Source of the DNA: CALMFQ01 sp964495595
GTDB lineage: Bacteria > Pseudomonadota > Gammaproteobacteria > Burkholderiales > SCOH01
Length of the DNA stretch: 36,315 nt
Reading direction: 5' to 3'
NCBI GenBank assembly: GCA_964495595.1
Contig: CAZBWH010000025.1
Coordinates: 1 to 36,315 of the forward strand
The translations under genes were made by a program, and so were the position numbers. The notes beneath the pieces are model-generated. The model was given only the letters and a program-made list of their open reading frames with translations. It made no database searches and was not told the DNA's origin. Below, piece by piece: positions 15,268 to 21,938 of this stretch (its first letter is position 1; each line of letters starts with the position of its first letter).

Positions 15268-16344
15268 ATGATTCAACGCGCAAAACGCAAACTGCTTGGC
15301 GGTATGCTGTTGCTACCTTTAGTTGGCGTACACGCCAATGCTTGGGCCGCACTGTCGGAACTGGCGGACGAGGAAATACAGAAGATTACCGGTCAGGATG
15401 GGCTGTCGATCGTCCTGAGCAACAATTTCGGTTACCGGATGATGGATCTGCCAGGTGCAAATCCCGGCGATCCGCTGATTCCTAACGGTATCCGCTTCGT
15501 CGCGCCCCGTCGGCCGATGTTCGATGCGACCCAGATGACCGAGTTCGACAAAGAATATTTCGAGATATCCGATCTGAGTGTTCAAACCAGCAATTATGCA
15601 CCGATGCCTGACCCGATCCTGTTCGATCTGGTGACGCTTGCGGATGGCAAGGCAGCGATGCAGATTTCCCAACCGCAAAACAGCACGGGTATCGGCAAGA
15701 AAAGCATCGGCCTCACCTTGTCGAGCTTCGGCAGTGTGCTTGAGTATAGCCAGCCTGCAACCACGACGACGCTGCCCGGCACACCTGCGATGCGGGCTCC
15801 GGAAAAGTGGACTTGGGGCCGTATCGAAATCAACGATATTGTTCAACGTGCGTCGACATTGACCCTGACCCCGATGAATGACGGCATCGGCCTGTCGTTC
15901 AAGACTGAGCTCAATATCGCCAACGTTACCATGTATCCGCAGTATGTCCGTAACGCAGACCAGACCTATTCCTTGCCCGATGAAGAATGGTTCAGGGCAA
16001 CCAATATTTCGGTTTGTGGCACACTGACTGCCAGTGACACCTGTGAGCCCGGCAGCAAGCTGTCTTTCGGTGACCCGGTGCGTGGGCCGGTAGTTGTCAA
16101 GGCCGAAAACGTCAGTGGGACGCCCGCCATTACCATTACCATGGGAAATGTCAATGTGCAGGCCAGGGAGGGGGATGTTCCGCTCGCCCAGGCTTCAATG
16201 GTTGTTGATTCACTGCAGGCCAAATCCGGCACCGGGAGCATTCCCAGCCGCTGTGCAGGGGGCATGTGTGACTTTGGTAAGCAGGTAATTGGCGATATCA
16301 AGATCTACTCGATGCGTGTCCGTCTGACCGATCTGGGCCGCTAG
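15268..16344 (+). CDS. Secreted G-[QR]-D-G-L motif protein 2 (function unknown)
   Basis: The 358-residue protein is the largest of the three. The signal peptide runs to about residue 27 (...HANAWA-ALS). The mature N-terminus ALSELADEEIQKITGQDGLS carries the shared motif. The body is rich in alternating hydrophobic residues, with four cysteines near the end (VCGTL/DTCEPG and SRCAGGMC) that could form two disulfides outside the cytoplasm. Several 'GRIEINDI'- and 'NISVCGTL'-like strands suggest a beta-solenoid or barrel-like fold, which is inference. ATG 15268 has GGGGAGA about seven bases upstream. It lies 24 bases after gene 1 and 10 bases before gene 3. I do not recognise a functional domain. 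Confidence 0.8.
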   Translation: MIQRAKRKLLGGMLLLPLVGVHANAWAALSELADEEIQKITGQDGLSIVLSNNFGYRMMDLPGANPGDPLIPNGIRFVAPRRPMFDATQMTEFDKEYFEISDLSVQTSNYAPMPDPILFDLVTLADGKAAMQISQPQNSTGIGKKSIGLTLSSFGSVLEYSQPATTTTLPGTPAMRAPEKWTWGRIEINDIVQRASTLTLTPMNDGIGLSFKTELNIANVTMYPQYVRNADQTYSLPDEEWFRATNISVCGTLTASDTCEPGSKLSFGDPVRGPVVVKAENVSGTPAITITMGNVNVQAREGDVPLAQASMVVDSLQAKSGTGSIPSRCAGGMCDFGKQVIGDIKIYSMRVRLTDLGR

Positions 16345-16354
16345 GATGACGTTT

Positions 16355-16906
16355 ATGAATACCTCCAAGAAATTGCTCCTTTCCGTCAGTCTGCTGCTGC
16401 CTCTGGTTGCTATGGCACAGATTGAAGAGTTGGACGAGACCATGCTTGCGAGTGTGCACGGCCAGGATGGTCTGACAATCAAGCGAGCCCATTTCAATTT
16501 CGGCGGCGTATCGACCGGAACTGGCGTCAACGAGAAAAAGCCCAATTCAATCTATTTTGGTTTTGATCAGGCTAGTGGCAAGCCAGGATATCTTGCACTT
16601 GAGCATGTGAATGGTTATGTGGATTTCCAGACGCCGCTGCTGATCGATGTGGTGAACGAGGGAGGCAGTGTGCCTGCCGCAGTTCGGTTCACGCTCCCGG
16701 ACTATATTGATGTCAATATGGGCGTTGACAGTATTTCTGCTCAATCGGGTTTGGCTATCGAGAAAGAGCTGGTCAATGTGGTTGACCACTCCAGTGGCGC
16801 CTTGCTACGCCAGGAAGCGATAACCAAGCATAGCGTCGGTGGCTTGCAGTTTACCGGTCGGGTAGCATATAACCCCGGCTCTTATGTGCAGATATTTGGC
16901 CACTGA
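16355..16906 (+). CDS. Secreted G-[QR]-D-G-L motif protein 3 (function unknown)
   Basis: The 183-residue product starts with a signal peptide (MNTSKKLLLSVSLLLPLVAMA, cleavage near residue 21). The mature start QIEELDETMLASVHGQDGLT is the cleanest copy of the shared motif. The C-terminus SYVQIFGH matches SYMEFAGH of the first protein. I prefer ATG 16355 because AGGA lies eight bases upstream; ATG 16346 is in frame but would overlap that ribosome site. There are no cysteines and no membrane segment beyond the signal. It is the last gene of the cluster, with a stem-loop terminator downstream and the PilZ gene converging from the other strand. It is a paralogue of its two neighbours; function is unknown. 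Confidence 0.8.
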   Translation: MNTSKKLLLSVSLLLPLVAMAQIEELDETMLASVHGQDGLTIKRAHFNFGGVSTGTGVNEKKPNSIYFGFDQASGKPGYLALEHVNGYVDFQTPLLIDVVNEGGSVPAAVRFTLPDYIDVNMGVDSISAQSGLAIEKELVNVVDHSSGALLRQEAITKHSVGGLQFTGRVAYNPGSYVQIFGH

Positions 16907-16940
16907 CAGCCGGGCTGCATATCCCGGAGTACGCACCCGA

Positions 16941-16985
16941 CGAGGCGCAAACGGCTGACCACCGGTTGCGCCTCGGTGCTTTTCA
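16941..16985 (+). terminator. Terminator after the G-[QR]-D-G-L cluster
   Basis: CGAGGCGCAA (16941-16950) and TTGCGCCTCG (16966-16975) form a perfect ten-pair stem around a 15-base loop, extended by GCAC/GTGC after a small bulge and followed by CTTTTC. It overlaps the end of the converging PilZ gene. Confidence 0.7.
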
Positions 16986-17747
16986 GGCTGGGCGATGCAA
17001 GAGCGCTTTCTGCAGTAATGTAATGTATTTTTGCAGCCATTTCTGATCGCTATTGCTCATTCCGATGAACTGGCATCCTGCGTAGGTGTACAACTGGCCA
17101 TTGATCTGACGTTGGCTGCGGCTGTGTCTGACTTCCAGACCGAAAGTCAGCACGCCATGTCCGGGTAGATCCAAGCTGCATGACTCGTATCGGGTCATTA
17201 TCTGAGGGTTGAGGGGTTGGCGGGTGATAACCAGGCACAGGCCGCCCACGCTGATGTCTGTCAGCGGACACTCAAGCCTACTGGAGGGAGTGGGGCGTAT
17301 CTGGCATTTGAGCGGATGGGTAAGCGGCGTTTTCAGGCGAAAGAACTGCCTGCGCTGCAATTTGATCAACGATGTTGGTAGGCGGGTTGTCAGTACTGGT
17401 TTGCCGTCATGCGTGCCCTCTCTCAGCGGGCCGGTAACGAACTGGTGGCGGATGCCGTCTGGCGCACAGACAAACAGGTTGCGTTCGGAAGATACTATCC
17501 TGCGATTGGTGTCCGGGCTGCCGGAACGGTCGAGCAGCATCCATTGCAGTTTAGGGTCGACGTTCAGAATAGTGGTCAGGGTGAACTGTGCGTCTCGATT
17601 GAAGTAGAGGGAAACGGTTTCACGTCTGGCGATCAGTTGCCGCAGCGTATGGGCAATATCCACTGCGGTCGTTAGCTCGAACGGAGCAAGATCCAGCGTA
17701 TCGCTGATCGGTTGGGGTGGCTGAGTGGCGGAGGCTTGTGTGCTCAT
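16983..17747 (-). CDS. YcgR-type PilZ-domain c-di-GMP-binding protein
   Basis: The 254-residue protein has an N-terminal YcgR-like domain (about 20-125) and a C-terminal PilZ domain. The c-di-GMP contacts are visible as R-x-x-x-R in LQRRQFFRL and D-x-S-x-x-G in LTDISVGGLCL. YcgR proteins brake the flagellar motor or alter surface behaviour when c-di-GMP is high. The start is the second of two adjacent ATGs (17745-17747), which has AGGA at a workable distance. No flagellar gene is nearby, so the target is open. It converges on the secreted G-[QR]-D-G-L cluster, and a surface-lifestyle link is only suggested by position. Confidence 0.9.
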   Translation of the reverse strand: MSTQASATQPPQPISDTLDLAPFELTTAVDIAHTLRQLIARRETVSLYFNRDAQFTLTTILNVDPKLQWMLLDRSGSPDTNRRIVSSERNLFVCAPDGIRHQFVTGPLREGTHDGKPVLTTRLPTSLIKLQRRQFFRLKTPLTHPLKCQIRPTPSSRLECPLTDISVGGLCLVITRQPLNPQIMTRYESCSLDLPGHGVLTFGLEVRHSRSQRQINGQLYTYAGCQFIGMSNSDQKWLQKYITLLQKALLHRPA

Positions 17748-17798
17748 CATGGTCCTGTAATCGACCACTGTGGAGAAAATCTTGAGTCGCAGAATGGA

Positions 17799-17831
17799 AA
17801 AAAAACGCCAGACAAATGCTGGCGTTTTTTT
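17799..17831 (-). terminator. Terminator of aceB (also T-flanked on the plus strand)
   Basis: A 13-pair stem (seven A plus CGCCAG, pairing with CTGGCG plus seven T) with a seven-base loop lies directly after the aceB stop. Because the stem begins with A and ends with T it can terminate in both directions. Confidence 0.92.
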
Positions 17832-17839
17832 CATCAGTA

Positions 17840-19429
17840 TCAGGCGAGATAGTCGTATCCAGGCAAAGTCAGAAACTCGACGAAGTCATCACTGGTTGTC
17901 AATTCATCGAACATGCGCGAAGCATCTTCGTATTGCTTGGTCCAGCGCTCACCGTATTCGGTTTTCAGCTTGGTCACTTCGTCTGCCAGCAGCTCGCGGA
18001 ACAGCTCCTTGGTCACCTTGCGGCCGTCGTCCAGCACACCTTTTGGTGAGCGGATCCACTGCCAGCACTGCGAGCGTGAAATCTCGGCAGTTGCGGCATC
18101 TTCCATCAGGTTGTGGATCGGCACGCAGCCGTTGCCGGAAATCCATGCGCCTAGGTACTGAACGCCAACATTAATGTTCATGCGCAGACCTGCTTCGGTG
18201 ATCGGATTTTCCGGCTGGAAGTTCAGCAAGTCAGCTCCGACAACGTTCACGTCGTCACGTTGCTTGTCGATCTGGTTCGGACGATCGCCCAATACGGCAT
18301 CGAATGCAGCGCGAGCGGTTGCCACCAGGCCGGGGTGAGCCACCCAGCCGCCATCGTAGCCGTCGGTCGCGTCGCGATCCTTGTCGGCGCGGATACCGGC
18401 CATGGCTTTCTCGTTGGCAACCGGATCGTTCTTGATCGGAATCAGTGCCGACATGCCGCCGATTGCCGGCGCATTGCGCTTGTGGCAAGTCTTCAGCAGC
18501 AATAGCGCGTAAGCACGCATGAACGGAACGGTCATGGTGATCAGGCCGCGGTTGGCCAGGCAGTAGTTTTTGTTGGTCTTGAACTTCTTGATGCAGCTGA
18601 AGATGTAATCCCAGCGGCCAGCATTCAGGCCCGAGCTGTGTTCGCGTAGTTCGTAGAGGATCTCGTCCATCTCGTAAGCGGCGAGGATGGTTTCGATCAG
18701 TACGGTGCCTTTGATTGTGCCTTGCGGAATGCCCAGTTCGTTTTGTGCAAAGACAAAAATGTCGTTCCACAGACGGGCTTCCAGATGGCTTTCCATCTTC
18801 GGCAGGTAGTAATAAGTGCCGCGGCCGTTTTCTACCAGATACTTGATGTTGTGGAAGAACGACAGGCCAAAGTCGAACATCGAACCGGAAACGATTTCGC
18901 CGTCGATCTTGACGTGTTTTTCCATCAGGTGCCAGCCACGCGGGCGCAGGATCAGCGTTGCGATTTCGTCGTTCAGCTTGTATTCCTTGCCTTCCGGCGA
19001 GGTGAAGGCGATCTGGCGACGGTAAGCGTCGAATACATTGAGCTGGCCTTCGATCTGGTTTTCCCAGGTCGGGCAGTTCGAGTCTTCGAAGTCGGCCATG
19101 AAGCTCTTCGCGCCGGAGTTCAGTGCGTTGATCATCATTTTGCGTTCTACCGGGCCGGTGATTTCGGTGCGGCGATCCAGCAGATCTTTCGGCAGCGGAG
19201 CAATTTTCCAGTCACCTTCGCGAATGGCTTTGGTCTGCGGCAGGAAGTCCGGCAGTTGGCCGGCGTCCAGTTCGGCTTGGCGTGCCACGCGTGCGGCCAT
19301 CAGTTCCTTGCGGCGCGGTTCGAATTTGCGCACGATTTTTGCGACGAAATCCAGAGCCTCAGGGGTCAGGATTTGCGCGTATTCCGGGGTAACTTTACCC
19401 AGGACTTCAATACCTGCGGAGTAGGTCAT
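17840..19429 (-). CDS. aceB: Malate synthase A
   Basis: Malate synthase condenses glyoxylate with acetyl-CoA to give malate, the second step of the glyoxylate shunt. The 529-residue length and sequence fit the A-type enzyme. Landmarks are FMADFEDSNCPTWENQ (about 110-125), Arg164 in LILRPRGWHLMEKH, Glu246 in GTVLIETILA and Asp274 in GRWDY as Mg2+ ligands, and Asp444 in HNLMEDAATAEISR as the likely catalytic base. ATG 19427-19429 has AGGA six to seven bases upstream. It lies downstream of aceA on the same strand, but a strong hairpin terminator stands between them, so aceB may be expressed by read-through or from its own promoter in the 127-base gap. No aceK is present in the window. Confidence 0.98.
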   Translation of the reverse strand: MTYSAGIEVLGKVTPEYAQILTPEALDFVAKIVRKFEPRRKELMAARVARQAELDAGQLPDFLPQTKAIREGDWKIAPLPKDLLDRRTEITGPVERKMMINALNSGAKSFMADFEDSNCPTWENQIEGQLNVFDAYRRQIAFTSPEGKEYKLNDEIATLILRPRGWHLMEKHVKIDGEIVSGSMFDFGLSFFHNIKYLVENGRGTYYYLPKMESHLEARLWNDIFVFAQNELGIPQGTIKGTVLIETILAAYEMDEILYELREHSSGLNAGRWDYIFSCIKKFKTNKNYCLANRGLITMTVPFMRAYALLLLKTCHKRNAPAIGGMSALIPIKNDPVANEKAMAGIRADKDRDATDGYDGGWVAHPGLVATARAAFDAVLGDRPNQIDKQRDDVNVVGADLLNFQPENPITEAGLRMNINVGVQYLGAWISGNGCVPIHNLMEDAATAEISRSQCWQWIRSPKGVLDDGRKVTKELFRELLADEVTKLKTEYGERWTKQYEDASRMFDELTTSDDFVEFLTLPGYDYLA

Positions 19430-19493
19430 GTTGAGTCCTAATTCCTAAAATGCGGTTAATCTGTTTTGTGGCTGGCGTTGGCCCGCCACGAAT

Positions 19494-19544
19494 AAAAACG
19501 CCGCGCGGGAGCGTCGTTTGCACGAGTCCTGGCGCGGCGTTTTT
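19494..19544 (-). terminator. Terminator or attenuating hairpin between aceA and aceB
   Basis: AAAAACGCCGCGC (19494-19506) and GCGCGGCGTTTTT (19532-19544) form a perfect 13-pair stem with a 25-base loop, 12 bases after the aceA stop, with a U-tract in the minus-strand transcript. It should lower aceB expression relative to aceA. Confidence 0.85.
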
Positions 19545-19556
19545 GCCACTAAAAGC

Positions 19557-20855
19557 TTAGTGGAACTGCTCTTCTTCGGTCGAACCAGTCAGAGCGGTAA
19601 CGCTCGACTTACCACCCTGGATTACGGTGGTTACGTCATCGAAGTAGCCAGTGCCCACTTCTTGCTGGTGCGATACGAAGGTGTAACCACGGTCGCGAGC
19701 TGCGAATTCCGGCTCTTGAACCTTTTCAACATAAGCCGACATGCCGCGAGCCACGTAGTCTTGGGTCAGGTCGAACATGTTGTACCACATGTTGTGGATG
19801 CCAGCCAGGGTGATGAATTGGTACTTGTAGCCCATTGCGCCCAGTTCGCGCTGGAATTTGGCGATGGTTGCATCGTCCAGGTTTTTCTTCCAGTTGAACG
19901 ACGGCGAGCAGTTGTAAGCCAGCATTTTGCCCGGGTGTTTGGCGTGAACGGCTTCAGCGAATTTCTTCGCGAATTCCAGATCCGGAGTGCCGGTTTCGCA
20001 CCAAACCAGGTCAGCGTAGTCTGCGTAAGCAATTGCGCGGCTGATAGCCTGGTCAATACCCTTGCGAGTTTTGTAGAAGCCTTCAGCAGTGCGCTCGCCA
20101 GTCAGGAACGGCTTGTCGTTTGCATCGTAGTCGCTGGTCAGCAGGTCGGCAGCTTCAGCATCTGTACGGGCGATAACCAGAGTCGGCACACCGTAAACGT
20201 CAGCAGCCATACGTGCAGCGATCAGTTTCTGAACTGCTTCTTGAGTCGGAACCAGAACTTTACCGCCCATGTGGCCACACTTCTTGACCGATGCCAGTTG
20301 GTCTTCAAAGTGAACGCCGCCCGCGCCAGCGCGGATCATGGCTTTCATCAGTTCGTAAGCGTTCAGGACGCCACCGAAACCGGCTTCAGCGTCAGCAACG
20401 ATCGGAGCGAAGTAGTCGATGTAACCGTTGTCGCCTTTTTCGATGCCTTTGGAGTGCTGGATTTCGTCAGCGCGGGTGAAGGCATTGTTAATGCGCTCAA
20501 CAACTTTCGGCACCGAGTCAACCGGATACAGCGACTGGTCCGGGAACATTGCTGAGTATTCGTTGTTGTCAGCAGCAACTTGCCAGCCCGACAGGTAGAT
20601 AGCCTGAATGCCGGCCTTGACCTGTTGCATTGCTTGACCGCCAGTCAACGCGCCCAGGCAGTTGATGTACGGTTGAGTGTGCAGACGATCCCACAACTTG
20701 GCAGCGGCGTTCTTGGCCAGGGTGTGTTCAACTTGAATCGAACCACGCAGACGTTCTACGTCAGCAGCAGTGTAACCACGTTTGATACCTTTCCAGCGCG
20801 GATTGGTGTCCCAGTCTTTTTGAATCTCGGCAATTCGTTGTTCACGAGTAGTCAT
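19557..20855 (-). CDS. aceA: Isocitrate lyase
   Basis: Isocitrate lyase splits isocitrate into succinate and glyoxylate, the entry to the glyoxylate shunt used on acetate and fatty acids. The 432-residue product closely follows the E. coli-type enzyme (434 residues). The signature KKCGHMGGK carries the catalytic Cys193. Other landmarks are SGWQVAADNN, VADAEAGFGG (metal/substrate binding), FEDQ, VIARTDAEAA, YNCSPSFNWKK and HNMWYNMFDL. ATG 20853-20855 is preceded by GGGGA at about seven bases; the frame is open to 21011 but the family N-terminus MTTREQRIAEIQKDW supports this start. It has its own strong promoter about 230 bases upstream, hence a long structured leader. It is likely regulated by carbon source. 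Confidence 0.98.
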   Translation of the reverse strand: MTTREQRIAEIQKDWDTNPRWKGIKRGYTAADVERLRGSIQVEHTLAKNAAAKLWDRLHTQPYINCLGALTGGQAMQQVKAGIQAIYLSGWQVAADNNEYSAMFPDQSLYPVDSVPKVVERINNAFTRADEIQHSKGIEKGDNGYIDYFAPIVADAEAGFGGVLNAYELMKAMIRAGAGGVHFEDQLASVKKCGHMGGKVLVPTQEAVQKLIAARMAADVYGVPTLVIARTDAEAADLLTSDYDANDKPFLTGERTAEGFYKTRKGIDQAISRAIAYADYADLVWCETGTPDLEFAKKFAEAVHAKHPGKMLAYNCSPSFNWKKNLDDATIAKFQRELGAMGYKYQFITLAGIHNMWYNMFDLTQDYVARGMSAYVEKVQEPEFAARDRGYTFVSHQQEVGTGYFDDVTTVIQGGKSSVTALTGSTEEEQFH

Positions 20856-21082
20856 TAGATATCCCCAAATAGAGAATGTAAGTGGTAGCCACTGGCGAAA
20901 GTTCGCCAATACGTTCGATGCGCTGCATGTTGCAGTTGCGGTGATCGGCCGCCTGAAGCATCGCGGGATGTGCCAGAGATCAGTTCTGGCCTGCCTGGGT
21001 GTTGCCGGCAAGGTTGGGCCGGCGGGTTGTATGCGTCGGCCAGATTTTGCTCGGCCGCTGCGTACTTGACCTCAGCGTTGGT
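20856..21082 (-). promoter_or_regulatory. Long structured 5' leader of aceA
   Basis: Between the predicted start of transcription (about 21082) and the aceA ATG lie about 227 untranslated bases. At least five perfect inverted repeats are visible: 20881-20893, 20894-20907, 20923-20935, 20972-20990 and 21004-21023. The two closest to the gene stand just upstream of the ribosome site. No known riboswitch class is recognised, and some hairpins are expected by chance in GC-rich DNA. Confidence 0.4.
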
Positions 21083-21088
21083 GGCGGG

Positions 21089-21117
21089 ATTATAAAGTTA
21101 TGTGTGCAATGCAGCAA
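21089..21117 (-). promoter_or_regulatory. Sigma-70 promoter of aceA
   Basis: On the minus strand TTGCTG (21117-21112), exactly 17 bases, then a perfect TATAAT (21094-21089). Transcription should begin near 21082. Confidence 0.8.
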
Positions 21118-21120
21118 TAG

Positions 21121-21135
21121 TTTTGCCTAGCAAAA
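21121..21135. promoter_or_regulatory. Operator-like dyad beside the aceA promoter
   Basis: TTTTGC-CTA-GCAAAA is a perfect six-base dyad ending four bases upstream of the aceA -35 box, centred near -46. The arms recall the TTTGC half-sites bound by RamB/PccR-type regulators of acetate and propionate metabolism; this comparison is from memory and unverified. Confidence 0.45.
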
Positions 21136-21189
21136 TCAAGGTGCTTTTCGGTGTATTTTGTCTGGCCGCGGCCTGCCGGAAAATAACCT

Positions 21190-21218
21190 CTTGAATTATC
21201 GCTTTCCCGTCCAAATTT
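21190..21218 (+). promoter_or_regulatory. Sigma-32-like heat-shock promoter of grpE-dnaK-dnaJ
   Basis: CTTGAA (21190-21195), 15 bases, then CCAAATTT (21211-21218) resembles the RpoH consensus CTTGAA-N13-17-CCCCATNT. It lies about 45 bases before grpE. No CIRCE (HrcA) inverted repeat is present. Confidence 0.55.
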
Positions 21219-21264
21219 AACGCAAACCAGATCACAATTACTTGTAGTCGACACGAGGTTCAAT

Positions 21265-21825
21265 ATGCACGCATCTTCCGAAAACCAGAATGCCCAGCTC
21301 GAGCAGATGGAACAGTCCACCGTAGTCGAGGGGGGGGGCGCATCCGAAACCCGCGACGTGGAAAACATGCCGAGCATCGAGGAGTTGTTGAGGCGCGCCG
21401 AACTCCAGTCTGCCGAATACCATGATGCTTGGCTGCGTGCCAAGGCTGAGGCGGAAAACATCCGCCGTCGCTCGGCTGAAGAGGTGCAATCAGCACAGAA
21501 ATATGCGGTCACCCGGTTTGCCACCGAATTGCTGGCCGTGAAAGACAGCCTGGAGATGGCGCTCAAGGACAGCAGTTCGATTGAAAGCATCCAGGCGGGG
21601 GTGGATCTGACGCTGAAGCAGTTGGTCAGCGTGTTTGAGAAATTCCAGTTGAGCGAAATCAACCCGCTGGGTGAGAAGCTCGATCCGTACAAGCATCAGG
21701 CGATCAGCATGGTGCCGGCCGACGCTGAGCCGAATACCGTCGTCAATGTGATGCAGAAGGGCTACCAGCTGGCCGACCGGGTGATCCGGCCCGCGATGGT
21801 GGTGGTGGCCAAAGGCAAAGACTGA
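21265..21825 (+). CDS. grpE: Nucleotide exchange factor GrpE
   Basis: GrpE drives ADP release from DnaK in the DnaK-DnaJ-GrpE chaperone cycle. The 186-residue protein has an acidic, disordered N-terminus (1-50). A long dimer-forming coiled coil follows (about 45-110; AWLRAKAEAENIRRRSAEE), then the beta-wing domain with NPLGEKLDPYKHQAISMVP and the signature ending KGYQLADRVIRPAMVVVAK. ATG 21265 has GAGG six to eight bases upstream. A run of nine G (21330-21338) in the N-terminal coding region encodes Gly-Gly-Gly and is a potential slippage site. It is the first gene of the heat-shock cluster grpE-dnaK-dnaJ behind the sigma-32-like promoter. Confidence 0.97.
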   Translation: MHASSENQNAQLEQMEQSTVVEGGGASETRDVENMPSIEELLRRAELQSAEYHDAWLRAKAEAENIRRRSAEEVQSAQKYAVTRFATELLAVKDSLEMALKDSSSIESIQAGVDLTLKQLVSVFEKFQLSEINPLGEKLDPYKHQAISMVPADAEPNTVVNVMQKGYQLADRVIRPAMVVVAKGKD

Positions 21826-21938
21826 GCTGGCGGGGCTTGAAAAGCAAAAAACGGGCCCCCACTTCACGATCAAGGTTATTTCAGAAAATTCAGCCAGTTC
21901 CGCCTGAGGCGGCTGGCACAGGGAAAAAGGAACAGATA

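Noticed and set aside
18722..20555. Long plus-strand frames antisense to aceB and aceA
   Set aside because: Both sense genes are highly conserved enzymes, and the antisense frames have no start context or motifs.
20856..21264. CIRCE element or known riboswitch in the aceA-grpE intergenic region
   Set aside because: No TTAGCACTC-N9-GAGTGCTAA pattern and no recognisable riboswitch core; only generic hairpins, a dyad and promoter-like boxes are visible.
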